In this document: one piece after another, positions 29,436 through 38,712 of the stretch
Layout of the letters: every line of letters begins with the position of its first letter
Numbering within the stretch: position 1 is the stretch's first letter
DNA from: Pseudomonas fulva
GTDB taxonomy: Bacteria; Pseudomonadota; Gammaproteobacteria; Pseudomonadales; Pseudomonadaceae
NCBI RefSeq assembly: GCF_023517795.1
Contig: NZ_CP082928.1
Location: forward strand, 4,402,001 to 4,466,000
Direction: 5' to 3'
DNA: 64,000 nucleotides
The notes under the pieces: model-generated
What the model saw: the letters and a program-made list of their open reading frames with translations, nothing else
What the model was told of the DNA's origin: nothing
Databases searched by the model: none
Made by a program: the position numbers and the translations under genes

Positions 29436-29466
29436 GTGGCGAGCGTGTTGCCGTAGCGGATAGCAG

Positions 29467-29492
29467 AACGCCGACCTGAAAAGGTCGGCGTT
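29467..29492. terminator. Bidirectional terminator between RhtB and AGCS genes
   Basis: Perfect 11-bp stem AACGCCGACCT/AGGTCGGCGTT with a GAAA tetraloop, placed between the stops of two convergent genes. A+T at both stem ends gives weak U tracts in either direction. Confidence 0.85.
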
Positions 29493-29516
29493 CGTTCATG
29501 CAGCGCTGCCGGCACC

Positions 29517-30983
29517 TCAGTTCTTCAGCGCCTCGGTGGCCGATTCGCGGTAGGTTTGCGCGCAGGTGACGTGGTCGCTGCCATCCCAGCACTCGATGTT
29601 CTTCAGGTCCGGCATGTCGTCGCGGTGGAACACCGGCTCCACGCCCTGGCGACGCTGGGCGTTGTAGTGGCTGAGCAGGCGCGCGGCGATCGCTGCCAGG
29701 GGCAGGATGGCGATCAGGTTGGTCAATGCCAGCAGCGGCATGAATACGTCGGCCATCGACCACACCACCGACACCTTGACCACCGAGCCGATCAGTACGA
29801 AGGCCATGACCAGGACGCGGAACAGGTTGAGCAGCAGCTTGCTGTCGAACATGTACTGGATATTGGACTCGCCGTAATAGTAGTTGCCGATCACCGAGGT
29901 GAAGGCGAACAGCAGGATGGCGAAGGTCAGGTAGTGGATCGCCCAGCTGCCGAGCTGCTCGGCCAGCGCCCACTGGGTCAGGCTGGCGCCCAGGGTGGCA
30001 TCACCGTAGGCGTGGGTCGGGTCGGCGACCAGGATGATCAGCGCCGTCATGGTGCAGATGACCAGGGTGTCGAAATACACGCCCAGGGTCTGTACCAGGC
30101 CCTGCTTGACCGGGTGGGACACCGACGCGGTGGCGCTGGCATTGGGCACCGAGCCCATGCCGGCCTCGTTGGAGAACAGGCCGCGGCGCACGCCCATCAT
30201 GATCGCCGCACCGATGCCGCCACCGGCGATTTCGCGCAGGCCGAAGGCATGGGCGAAGATATCGCTGAACACCCGTGGCACCTGGTCGATATTGAGCAGA
30301 ATCACCACCAGGCCGATGCCCAGGTACAGCAGGGCCATCGCCGGTACCACGGTGACCGAGACCTTGGAGATGGTCTGCACGCCGCCGAAGATGATCACCC
30401 CGGTCAGCACGGTCAGCGCGATGCCCACGCCCCAGGCCAGGGTGCGGCTGCCGCCTTCACCGCCGAAGGAGGTCTGCATGGCGTCGACGATGGAGTTGGC
30501 CTGTACCGAGTTGAACACCAGCCCGTAGGTGATGCTGATCATCACCGCGAACACCACGGCCAGCCAGCGCCAGCCCAGGGCGCGCTGGATGTAATAGGCC
30601 GGGCCGCCGTGGTAGCGGTACTGCTTGTCCGACTTGTACAGCTGGCCGAGGGTCGATTCCACGAAGGACGTGGCGCCACCGACCAGGGCCACCATCCACA
30701 TCCAGAACACCGCACCCGGCCCGCCGACGGCGATGGCCGTGGCCACCCCGGCGATATTGCCGGTGCCCACCCGCGACGCTGCGGAGATGGTGAAGGCCTT
30801 GAAGGAGGAGATCGCCTGTTTGTCACCATGGTTGCGCTCGAGGATCACCCGGAACATTTCCGGAATCATCCGTAGCTGCACACCGCGGCACACATAGGTG
30901 AGGTAGAGGCCGCTGAGCAGCAGCATGGGGATGGCAAGGTAGGTCCAGAGCAGGCCGGAGAAGGCATCGAGCAACGCAGACAC
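29517..30983 (-). CDS. Alanine/glycine:cation symporter (AGCS family)
   Basis: 488 residues with about ten transmembrane helices. Family hallmarks are GTGNIAGVATAIAVGGPGAVFWMW, GGPAYYIQRALG and MMGVRRGLFSNEAGMGSVPNASA. It imports alanine or glycine with Na+ or H+. The cytoplasmic tail is charged and slightly extended (DMPDLKNIECWDGSDHVTC). It is divergent from nothing nearby and has a 260-base upstream gap in which I saw no clear operator. Confidence 0.92.
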   Translation of the reverse strand: MSALLDAFSGLLWTYLAIPMLLLSGLYLTYVCRGVQLRMIPEMFRVILERNHGDKQAISSFKAFTISAASRVGTGNIAGVATAIAVGGPGAVFWMWMVALVGGATSFVESTLGQLYKSDKQYRYHGGPAYYIQRALGWRWLAVVFAVMISITYGLVFNSVQANSIVDAMQTSFGGEGGSRTLAWGVGIALTVLTGVIIFGGVQTISKVSVTVVPAMALLYLGIGLVVILLNIDQVPRVFSDIFAHAFGLREIAGGGIGAAIMMGVRRGLFSNEAGMGSVPNASATASVSHPVKQGLVQTLGVYFDTLVICTMTALIILVADPTHAYGDATLGASLTQWALAEQLGSWAIHYLTFAILLFAFTSVIGNYYYGESNIQYMFDSKLLLNLFRVLVMAFVLIGSVVKVSVVWSMADVFMPLLALTNLIAILPLAAIAARLLSHYNAQRRQGVEPVFHRDDMPDLKNIECWDGSDHVTCAQTYRESATEALKN

Positions 30984-31243
30984 GGGCGTCTTCCTTTGGT
31001 CGTCTTATTCGAAGGGGCGCGAGGATAGGGCAATACGCCCAAATTCCCAAACCCGATTACGCTGCCAGCCGGCCATACCAGCCCGGTTCCCTTTCCCTGC
31101 AGCGGTTCTGCTTAGGGCGGGAAAGGCCGGGTTGGTTCAGGTTAACGAAGCGGGTCGCGGGCTCCTGCCGGCCCTGCTGCGGCCGCGCGCAGCCTTGGAA
31201 CCGGTAGCCCGTTGCGGGTCTCCCTTGCGGGCCGAAACCCTGC

Positions 31244-32305
31244 TCAGGGAATCAGCTTGGCCGTACGCAACTGCTCGAATACCGCGAAGAACGCATCGTC
31301 GCTGGCCTGGTAGTCGAGAAAGCCCAGCTTGCGGCTTTTCGACATGTCGGTGACCACTTCGATGGGGCGGCCCAGGTCGGCATCGGTGTGCCAGGGCGAG
31401 ACCAGGCGCTCGATCTCGGCTTCGGCCAGGCCGTGCTTGGCGGCGAGGGTGTGCCAGATCTCCGCGTCGTTGGCCATCTGCTTCTCGAGGGGTGCAGGCT
31501 CGCCTTCGAAGGGCGCGGCCTGGATACCGAACCACTCGGCGATGCGTTGCCACATCCACTTCCAGCGAAACACGTCACCATTGACGACATTGAACGCCTG
31601 GTTGGCGGCCGCCGGGGTGGTCGAGGCCCAGTGCAACTGCCTGGCCAGTTGGCGGGCATCGGTCATGTCGGTCAGGCTGTTCCACTGCACGGCCGAGCCG
31701 GGGAAGCGGAACGGGCGGCCGGTTTCCCGGCAGATGGAGGCGTAGACGGCAAGGGTGGTTGCCATGTTCATGGCGTTGCCGACCGCCACGCCGGTAACGG
31801 TGTGCGGACGGTGCACGCTCCAGGTGAAGCCATCGCGCTCGGCGGCGGCGAACACTTCGTCTTCCTGGGCGTAATAGAAGTTCTCCACGTCCAGGCGGCC
31901 CTGTTCTTCGCGGAACGGCGTTTGCGGCAGGGTGCCCTTGCCGTAGGCCTCGAACGGGCCGAGGTAATGTTTGAGGCCGGTGACCAGGGCGACATGCTTG
32001 ACGCTGCCGGCCGCGCGCAGGGCATCGAGCAGGTTGCGGATCATCGCCGCGTTGACACGGATGTTTTCTGCTTCGGTGGCCTGGCGTGCCCAGGTGGTCA
32101 GGTACAGGTGGGTGGGCTTGAGGCCTTCGAGGGCAGTGGCCAGCGAGGCGGGATCGAGCAGGTCGGCGGCCAGCGGGGTGACGTTTTCGGCGGTGTTGGG
32201 GTTGCGGGCCAGACCGGTGACCTGCCAGCCCTGTTCGGCCAGCAGCCGCGAGGTGGCGCTGCCGACGATACCGCTGGCGCCGACGACCAGTGCGTGATGT
32301 GCCAT
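31244..32305 (-). CDS. PRISE-type NAD(P)-dependent short-chain reductase
   Basis: 353 residues of extended SDR type. The nucleotide-binding GASGIVGSA motif (10-18) starts the protein, and LTTWARQATEAENIRVN, GLKHYLGPFEAYGKG and TWSVHRPHTVTGVAVGNAMN follow. The Y-x3-K-like pair in the LGPFEAYGKG region and the WSVHRP segment match progesterone-5-beta-reductase/iridoid-synthase-like (PRISE) enzymes, which reduce enones. The substrate in bacteria is unknown. The GGAGG site before the ATG at 32305 is clear. It is divergent from an HxlR regulator (87-base gap) that probably controls it. Confidence 0.85.
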   Translation of the reverse strand: MAHHALVVGASGIVGSATSRLLAEQGWQVTGLARNPNTAENVTPLAADLLDPASLATALEGLKPTHLYLTTWARQATEAENIRVNAAMIRNLLDALRAAGSVKHVALVTGLKHYLGPFEAYGKGTLPQTPFREEQGRLDVENFYYAQEDEVFAAAERDGFTWSVHRPHTVTGVAVGNAMNMATTLAVYASICRETGRPFRFPGSAVQWNSLTDMTDARQLARQLHWASTTPAAANQAFNVVNGDVFRWKWMWQRIAEWFGIQAAPFEGEPAPLEKQMANDAEIWHTLAAKHGLAEAEIERLVSPWHTDADLGRPIEVVTDMSKSRKLGFLDYQASDDAFFAVFEQLRTAKLIP

Positions 32306-32392
32306 GAATCTATTCCTCCACAAGAACGAGTATTGGCACCATAGCGATGCAGCAGACTCAAACCAAGACGGCACCAAAAGGTAACCACCCCG

Positions 32393-32773
32393 ATGCAACC
32401 CGGTACTCCCGATGAACAATGGCGCGAAGACTGCGCGCCGCGACGCGTACTCGAACTGTTCGCCACCAAGTGGACGAGCATGATCCTGCACACGCTGCAT
32501 GCCCGCCACGGCGGCTCGGCCCGTACCGGCGTGCTGCAGCGCAGCCTGCCCGGTATCTCCAAGAAAATGCTGGTGCAGACCCTGCGCGAACTGGAAGCCA
32601 GCGGCCTGATCGACCGCCATGTCCATGACAGCGTGCCGCCCACGGTCGACTACTCGCTCACCGAACTCGGCCAGCGGCTGGTCGAGCCCATCGAGATGAT
32701 CTACGGGTGGGCGCGAGACAACGCCCCGGCGCTCGATGCGCTGCAGCCGAGGCAGACGTCCCGTAGGCGTTGA
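32393..32773 (+). CDS. HxlR-family transcriptional regulator
   Basis: 126 residues. A winged-helix core with the conserved start APRRVLELFATKWTSMILHTL, then GISKKMLVQTLRELEASGLIDR and the strand VDYSLTELGQRL, typical of HxlR/MarR-like regulators responding to aldehydes, quinones or other reactive compounds. It is divergently transcribed from the PRISE reductase, the usual regulator/target arrangement. Confidence 0.9.
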   Translation: MQPGTPDEQWREDCAPRRVLELFATKWTSMILHTLHARHGGSARTGVLQRSLPGISKKMLVQTLRELEASGLIDRHVHDSVPPTVDYSLTELGQRLVEPIEMIYGWARDNAPALDALQPRQTSRRR

Positions 32774-32852
32774 CTGCGCGTCCCGATCCCCTACGGGTCT
32801 TTACGGCGCGTAGCGCCCGCTGCGCAGGCGCTCATGCCACCCCGACCTGGCT

Positions 32853-35800
32853 TCAGGACGCCACGGTTGAGCCCCGATCCATGACGGTATCCAGGTTGTC
32901 GCCGTCGCCCTCGTAGTCTTCGTGCTGGCCATCCCAGTAGGTGTGACCTTTGTCGACGAAGTAATCCCACTCGTCGCTGCGGTACTCGAAGATGCTCGTG
33001 TCGTCCGGCGCATCGCGCTGGCCGTAGCTGTGCATGTACTCGTCGAGGAATTCGAAGCGCTGCAGGCCGTCGTCGGTGAGCAGGTCGTCACCTTCTAGGT
33101 CGGTGAACAGGTCCTTGAGGCTGTCGCGGTAGTCGTCGAGTTTGTTGTTGTACTTGATGTCCTCGATGATGCTGAAGGGCAGGGTGGCGAGGGTCAGCGC
33201 GGCGGATATCCAGAACATCGGGCCGACCGCGGCGCGGGCGAAGCTGAGCTTGGCCAGGGCGCCGGCCGAGGCGGCGCCGCCGCCCACGCCGAAGGCACCG
33301 GCCGCCACGGTGATGGCGCCCTGGGCGATCATCGCCTTGTCGCCCGAGTCGGCGCCTTTCTTGATCATCAAGCCGCCAAGCACCGCATCGGCCACGCCGA
33401 CGAAGGTGTTGGCACCGGCGTCCAGCACGCGCAGGAAGGCGCCCGCGCCGCGGCTGAAGGCGTTGGAGTCGGCGAGCACAGGCGTGCCGCTGAAGCCTTC
33501 CTTCATGCCCTTGATGACCTGCTTGTAATCGTCCGTGGACAGGTTGAGCCTGTCGGCCATCTTGGCGTCATCAGCCAGCGGTGCGCTGCTCAGCAGCTCA
33601 TCGAGGTTGCTCTGGAAGCGCGCACCGATTTCCGAGGTGAACGGCCGGTTCTCGGGCAGGCCCTTGCCGAAGATCTCCGGCAGGGATTTGTCCAGGCCAA
33701 GCATGGCGTTGAGGTGGCTGCCATTGACCTTGTCGATGATGTTGGTGCCCAGGTTGACGAAATGCTGGCTGGCCCCGAAGAAGGCGACCATTTCCTTGGC
33801 GATGGCCAGGCGTTCCTCGGGGGTGCCGCCGAGCTTGCCGCCGGCCATCTGGTAGATGCCCGAGGCCAGGGATATCAGGCCGCCCGTCGAGCCCAGGGCG
33901 CCGTTGCTGTTCAGCACGCTGACGGCGGACAGCATGCCGCCGTCGGTCTTTTCGTTGAGCGCCTTGTAGACGTCCTTCTTCATCAGCTCGTCGATGTCGC
34001 TCTGGGTGACTTCGCCGTTCTTGATGAAGCGGTCGCCCAGTTCCTGCAGCGCCTTGCCGAAATCCTTGGCGGTCTGCTTGTCGCCGAGGAATTCATTGAC
34101 GAATTTGTCGAGGCTTTCGGCGGTACGCCGCGGCAGGTCGACACCGGCTTTCTTCAGGGCGGTGAGTACGGTCTTGACCACGTCCTGGGTGGCCAGGGCG
34201 AGGTTGTCATCGTTGATCAGCTCGGGATTGGCCATGAGCTTGTCGAGGTCGACGATGGTGGCGTCGAGCTGCAGCTTCTGGGCGAACTCGGCGGCCTTTT
34301 CCGGGTTGGCGATGGCCAGTTGCGCGTAGGTTTCGCGGATGTCGGCGGCGGCCAGGTCGTCTTTGCCGTCGGCCTGCAGGTCGCGGATGTGCTTGACGTA
34401 ATCCTCGCTGAAGGCCATGTCCTCGAGTTTCCTGGTCACCTCGTCCTTGTTGGGCAGGGCGTCGAGGGCGCTTTTCTGGGCGTCGAGAAAATCCTTCTGC
34501 ACGGCTTCGCTGGAGAACAGCGTGGTGAGCTGCTCGTCGACCTTGCGGCCGTCGATGATGGTTTCGAAATCCTCACCCTTGGTACCGCTGGTGCTCTGGC
34601 CCTTGCTGATGTCCAGGGTGACCATGTCCAGGCCGCCCTCCAGCGTCCCCTGGGCGCGCAGGGCGCGGTACATCTTGGCGCGGTCGTCGTCTTCCTTGAT
34701 GGAGCCGTCTTCGATGCCTTTCTTCCAGCCGTCGATGACCTTTTGCCAGGTCAGCTCGCTGACCGTGAGCGAGCGTTTGCTGTCCTTGGGGTCTTTCTCG
34801 CGGGTTGCCATGCTGCCGATATCCAGTTCGCCGGTGCTCGGTAGATCGCTGTCGCCACGGGCATCATCGACCATCTCGAGGTTGTTGCGGCGGCCCTGGT
34901 CTTCGGCGACCAGGCGGTCGTACAGGGTGGGATTGAGTTCGCGGGAGACGATGACCTTGCGGCTCTTGTCGCCGTCGAAGATTTCAGCGCGCACGTAGCC
35001 ATCGCCGACTTCGCCTTCGGGGCCGATGGTGGCGCCGGCGATCTCCTCGCTGGTCAGGTAATCGTCCGGGTGCAGCATGGCGTAGCCTTCCTTCTCCTGC
35101 TCGTTGGCCTTGAGCATGATCTCGGCGGTCTTCTTGAGCTGGGCGAACAGCTCCGGGCTGACGGCGGCCGATACCGCGACCTTTTCGCCGTCCCAGGTTT
35201 CGTAGGTGATAAGGCCGTTGTCGCCGACGTTGCCTTCCCAGCGAATGGCCTTGTAGTCGGGGTAGGGCGGCGCCTCGCCATCACGGTCGAGCAGCTTGTA
35301 ACCGTCGTTCTGGGCACGATCCATGGCACCGCGGGAGTCATCGTTGCTGATGAGCTTTTCCATCTTGCTCAGGTAGTCGAAAAGGCCTGGGTTGTCGTCC
35401 TTGTGCAGCACCACCTTGTCGTCGCCGTTGTGATAGCGGATCACCCCGGGGCCCATTTCATCGACCTTGCCAACACCCAGGCCGCTGTAGGGCGGCCAGG
35501 TCTCGTTGTCGCTGGCGCGGCGGTAGCCGTCCTCCTCGCTGGCCGTAATGCCGTCGAGAGACTCCTTGACGCCGCTGAGCTTGTCGAACATATCGGGGTT
35601 GTCGGCCCTGGCGAGCACCACGCCGTCACCGTCCCGGTTGCGGTAGCGGATCACCTCGGGGGAGAGGCTTTCGATGGCCTGGTAATCGCTCACCTTGTCC
35701 GGCGCCTTGTCGTCCTTGCCGGCGCGGCGATCACCCTCGGCGGTGGCCTGGTTGAGCGCCTTGAGGGTCTCGAAATCCTTTTTCACCTGCTCGAACAGCG

Positions 35801-36044
35801 CCGGGGCGGTGGAGCGCAATACGATGATCCGGTCGCCGTTTTGGGTCTCGAAGCGGATGGTGTCGTTGGCCACTTCATTGGCCGGGCCGATGCTCTTGTA
35901 GTCGGCGAGGGCGGGCGCCTTGGCATCCGGCGCAGCGGGCTTGTAGTCCTGGCGAGGCTTGGTCTGGGCGAGGGCCAGGTTGGTATCGAAGGTTTTTTCG
36001 GAGGAGGACGGCGGCGTTTTCGACAGACGCGGGATGCTGCTCAT
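32853..36044 (-). CDS. 1063-residue repeat protein, HrpK-like in layout
   Basis: A large acidic protein without a signal peptide. Residues ~45-383 hold five imperfect repeats of about 60-80 residues built on DY-x-I ... V-I-R-Y-x-N-x-D-G ... V-V-L ... NP-x-L-F-D-x-L (around 48, 120, 188, 263, 328). A long helical middle follows (about 400-850). Near 905-960 two hydrophobic stretches (ITVAAGAFGVGGGAASAG and GPMFWISAALTLATLPF) could enter a membrane, and the tail is very acidic. The segment SLASGIYQMAGGKLGGTPEERLAIAKEM recalls type III translocator/effector HrpK and NolX-like proteins, but no secretion genes are nearby. The ATG at 36044 has a GGAG site. It is divergent from the thaumatin-like gene. 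Function unknown. Confidence 0.7.
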   Translation of the reverse strand: MSSIPRLSKTPPSSSEKTFDTNLALAQTKPRQDYKPAAPDAKAPALADYKSIGPANEVANDTIRFETQNGDRIIVLRSTAPALFEQVKKDFETLKALNQATAEGDRRAGKDDKAPDKVSDYQAIESLSPEVIRYRNRDGDGVVLARADNPDMFDKLSGVKESLDGITASEEDGYRRASDNETWPPYSGLGVGKVDEMGPGVIRYHNGDDKVVLHKDDNPGLFDYLSKMEKLISNDDSRGAMDRAQNDGYKLLDRDGEAPPYPDYKAIRWEGNVGDNGLITYETWDGEKVAVSAAVSPELFAQLKKTAEIMLKANEQEKEGYAMLHPDDYLTSEEIAGATIGPEGEVGDGYVRAEIFDGDKSRKVIVSRELNPTLYDRLVAEDQGRRNNLEMVDDARGDSDLPSTGELDIGSMATREKDPKDSKRSLTVSELTWQKVIDGWKKGIEDGSIKEDDDRAKMYRALRAQGTLEGGLDMVTLDISKGQSTSGTKGEDFETIIDGRKVDEQLTTLFSSEAVQKDFLDAQKSALDALPNKDEVTRKLEDMAFSEDYVKHIRDLQADGKDDLAAADIRETYAQLAIANPEKAAEFAQKLQLDATIVDLDKLMANPELINDDNLALATQDVVKTVLTALKKAGVDLPRRTAESLDKFVNEFLGDKQTAKDFGKALQELGDRFIKNGEVTQSDIDELMKKDVYKALNEKTDGGMLSAVSVLNSNGALGSTGGLISLASGIYQMAGGKLGGTPEERLAIAKEMVAFFGASQHFVNLGTNIIDKVNGSHLNAMLGLDKSLPEIFGKGLPENRPFTSEIGARFQSNLDELLSSAPLADDAKMADRLNLSTDDYKQVIKGMKEGFSGTPVLADSNAFSRGAGAFLRVLDAGANTFVGVADAVLGGLMIKKGADSGDKAMIAQGAITVAAGAFGVGGGAASAGALAKLSFARAAVGPMFWISAALTLATLPFSIIEDIKYNNKLDDYRDSLKDLFTDLEGDDLLTDDGLQRFEFLDEYMHSYGQRDAPDDTSIFEYRSDEWDYFVDKGHTYWDGQHEDYEGDGDNLDTVMDRGSTVAS

Positions 36045-36362
36045 GGTGGGCTCCATTCGACCAGAGGTATGAGGGTTGCCTGACAACCACGACTCCGGCA
36101 GGGAGCCGATACAAGCACGATGGCCGCGGGGGCGCCGCGGCAACCGGGACTGTGCGAGGCGCGGATGACAGATTGATTGCAATCGCGGCCGGGGGAAAAG
36201 GCGTGGATATGGCGGCGCTGCAGCGATAGCCAGCGTGGCCGCGGCCAGGAGCAGAAACGGCGGGTGGATGAGGCTCGTCGTGTTTAACAGTTTTTCACAG
36301 CGCCTCCGCCCGGCTTGGCGTTAGGGTCTGTCCTACAACCAGGCTCGAGCGGAGGAACCATC
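36045..36362. other. Divergent regulatory region of the HrpK-like/thaumatin-like pair
   Basis: 318 bases without a gene, between two divergent starts. It contains GTTTAACAGTTTTTCACAG near 36281-36300 and a TTAGGGTCTGTCCTACAACC stretch at 36322-36341 that could carry promoter elements. GGAACC near 36354 overlaps the ribosome site and is not followed by a CCAC box, so I do not call a hrp box. Confidence 0.45.
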
Positions 36363-37250
36363 ATGAGCGTCGAGAATGTCGGGCAACTGAACACGGTGCC
36401 GGGGCAGGGTGATCCGGGCCCCGAGTTCGATGCCGCGCTGGCTGGCGCCTGGCAGGGCGAATGGACCCGCCGCGAACAGGCTCGCGACCAGGCAAAGGCC
36501 GCCGGTGACGAGGGCCTGGCGCAGCATTACCAGAACGAGCTGGATGTGCTGCAGTTGATGATGCCGGGGGCCACGCCGGGCGAGGTACCGCCGCCGCCGG
36601 CGCCCGCCAACCTGGCGCAATTGCCACCGCAGCAGCAGGCGCTGGTCGACCATGACCCCTTGGCATCGCCGCCCGTTACGCCCACCGACGATGTCGCGCG
36701 AGACGCCGCGATCGCCGAGGGCAACAGCCTGACCTTCGTCAACGAAGGCGATACGCCGCTGACCATCGAGTTCACCGCCAATGCGGGGCAGGCCGGCATA
36801 CCCGCCATCACCCTGCAGCCCGGCGAGACGCTGGCGCAGGGCTTCCCCGCAGGCTGGTCCGGCAACTTCCGCAGCACGGCCGGCGACGGCGCCCATGTGA
36901 CGCTGGGCGAGGTGGCGTTCAATGGCGGCGTTGACGGCAACCAGACCTTCTACGACGTCAGCTACATCGAGGGCAACAATGCCCGCATGACCATCGAACC
37001 GAGCGAGGGCGGTGCGACGTCAGGCACCCTGGACGATATCGTCAGCGACGCACCGGATGCCATCAAGGCGCGGGACGAGCACGGCAATGTCTACGGCCTC
37101 AAGAAGACCACCACCTCGGAAGTCTTCGATGACCCGGTGATCGACTATTACCGGGCAGCGGTGGGCGAGGGTGAAGGGTACGTCGTGCCCAAGGATGACA
37201 TCAGCACCCTGGGCACCGGCTCCAACAGCCTGACCGTGCGGGTGGCCTGA
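36363..37250 (+). CDS. Cysteine-free protein with a thaumatin-like core motif
   Basis: 295 residues, no signal peptide and no cysteine. Residues 1-65 are helical and charged, 70-110 proline-rich (PPPPAPANLAQLPPQQQ), and ~121-215 form a beta-rich domain. It contains NSLTFVNEGDTPLTIEF, a PGETLAQGFPAGWSG turn and VAFNGGVDGNQTFYDVSYIEGNN, very like the TFYDVSLVDG-N core of thaumatin-like proteins but lacking their disulfides. A further domain (220-295) is unrecognised. The ATG at 36363 has a GGAGG site. It is divergent from the 1063-residue protein, and the two may act together (inference). Confidence 0.72.
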   Translation: MSVENVGQLNTVPGQGDPGPEFDAALAGAWQGEWTRREQARDQAKAAGDEGLAQHYQNELDVLQLMMPGATPGEVPPPPAPANLAQLPPQQQALVDHDPLASPPVTPTDDVARDAAIAEGNSLTFVNEGDTPLTIEFTANAGQAGIPAITLQPGETLAQGFPAGWSGNFRSTAGDGAHVTLGEVAFNGGVDGNQTFYDVSYIEGNNARMTIEPSEGGATSGTLDDIVSDAPDAIKARDEHGNVYGLKKTTTSEVFDDPVIDYYRAAVGEGEGYVVPKDDISTLGTGSNSLTVRVA

Positions 37251-37266
37251 GCCTGCGTCTGACCGA

Positions 37267-38712
37267 TCAGACCGGCTGCATCCCCGCCCGCTTGAGCAGC
37301 TGCTTGCAGCGTTCGGACAGGTGCACCACGCGCAGGTGCTTGCCGGCCTTGGTGTAGCGCTCGCGCAGGGTCATCAGGGCGGCGATGGCCGAGTAGTCGA
37401 CGAAGCTCAGGTGGCGGCAGTCCACGGTGACCTGCTCGGGGTCGTTGGCGGTGTCGAACTGGTTGAGAAACTGCGTGGTCGAGGCGAAGAACAGCGTGCC
37501 GCGGGGCAGGTAGAGCTTGCTGCCGTCGGCTTCCAGGCGGCTTTCAGCGTGCAGCTCGCGGGCGTGCTGCCAAGCGAAGTTCAGCGCGGCGATGACGATG
37601 CCGCACGACACCGCCACGGCCAGGTCGGTGAGCACGGTGATGATGGTCACGGCGACGATCACCAGCACGTCGTTGAGCGGCACCTTGCCGAGCACCCGCA
37701 GCGAGGCCCAGGCGAAGGTCTGCTGGGCGACCACGAACATCACCCCGACCAGGGCCGCCAGGGGGATCAGCTCGATCAGCGGCGACAGGAACAGGATGTA
37801 GAGCAGGATCATCACCCCGGCGACGATACCGGACAGCCGCCCACGGCCGCCCGAGCTGAGGTTGATCATGGTCTGGCCGATCATCGCGCAGCCGCCCATG
37901 CCGCCGCACATGCCCGAGGCGATGTTGGCCGCGCCCAGGGCCACGCATTCGCGGTTCGGGTGGCCACGGCTTTCGGTGATCTCGTCGGTGAGGTTGAGGG
38001 TCAGCAGGGTTTCCAGCAGGCCGACCATGGCCATCAATACCGCGTAGGGCAGGATGATCTTCAGGGTTTCCAGGGTCCAGGGAATCTGCGGCAGCGCCGG
38101 CACCGGCATATTGCCGGCGATCTTCGCCATGTCGCCCAGGGTATGGGTGGGCAGGTGCAGGAAGTAGGTGAGCAGGCCTACGGTGAGGATCGCCGCCAAG
38201 GCCGGCGGAATCGCTTTGGTCAGGCGCGGCAGGATATAGACGATGGCCATGGTCAGTGCCACCAGGCCGAGCATCAGGTACAGCTCGTTGCCGGCGATCC
38301 ACTGGCCGCCGCGCTGGAAGTGTTCCAACTGGGCGGTGGCGATGACGATGGCCAGGCCGTTGACGAAGCCGAGCATCACCGGGTAGGGCACCATGCGCAC
38401 CAGCTTGCCCAGGCGCAACAGGCCGAAGGCCGTCATGATCAGGCCGCCGAGCAGCACGGTGGCCAGCAGATACTCGACGCCGTGCTGCACCACCAGGGCG
38501 ACGATGACCACCGCCATGGAGCCGGCGGCGCCGGAGATCATCCCCGGGCGGCCGCCGAACAGGGCGGTGATCAGGCAGATGAAGAAGGCCCCGTACAGGC
38601 CCATCAGCGGGTTGACCTGGGCGACCAGGGCGAAGGCAATGCACTCGGGCACCAGCGCGAACGAGGACGTGAGACCGGCCAGGATATCGGCGCGCAGACG
38701 GGCGATTTTCAT
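37267..38712 (-). CDS. SulP-family anion transporter with C-terminal STAS domain
   Basis: 481 residues. About ten to twelve transmembrane helices begin with LRADILAGLTSSFALVPECIAFALVAQVNP, the SulP entry signature, with GGRPGMISGAAGSMAVV and SRGHPNRECVALGAANIASGMCGGMGGCAMIG. A short STAS domain (about 380-480, TVDCRHLSFVDYSAIAAL) ends the protein. The family moves sulfate, bicarbonate or dicarboxylates; which one is not readable. The ATG is at 38712, divergent from fabV across 322 bases. Confidence 0.9.
   Translation of the reverse strand: MKIARLRADILAGLTSSFALVPECIAFALVAQVNPLMGLYGAFFICLITALFGGRPGMISGAAGSMAVVIVALVVQHGVEYLLATVLLGGLIMTAFGLLRLGKLVRMVPYPVMLGFVNGLAIVIATAQLEHFQRGGQWIAGNELYLMLGLVALTMAIVYILPRLTKAIPPALAAILTVGLLTYFLHLPTHTLGDMAKIAGNMPVPALPQIPWTLETLKIILPYAVLMAMVGLLETLLTLNLTDEITESRGHPNRECVALGAANIASGMCGGMGGCAMIGQTMINLSSGGRGRLSGIVAGVMILLYILFLSPLIELIPLAALVGVMFVVAQQTFAWASLRVLGKVPLNDVLVIVAVTIITVLTDLAVAVSCGIVIAALNFAWQHARELHAESRLEADGSKLYLPRGTLFFASTTQFLNQFDTANDPEQVTVDCRHLSFVDYSAIAALMTLRERYTKAGKHLRVVHLSERCKQLLKRAGMQPV

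Noticed and set aside
36354..36362. A GGAACC sequence that could be the -35 part of a hrp box
   Set aside because: It overlaps the ribosome site, and no CCAC box occurs at the required spacing.
32853..37250. A type III secretion locus around the HrpK-like gene
   Set aside because: Neighbours are a reductase, a regulator, a SulP transporter and fabV; no secretion apparatus or chaperone gene is present.
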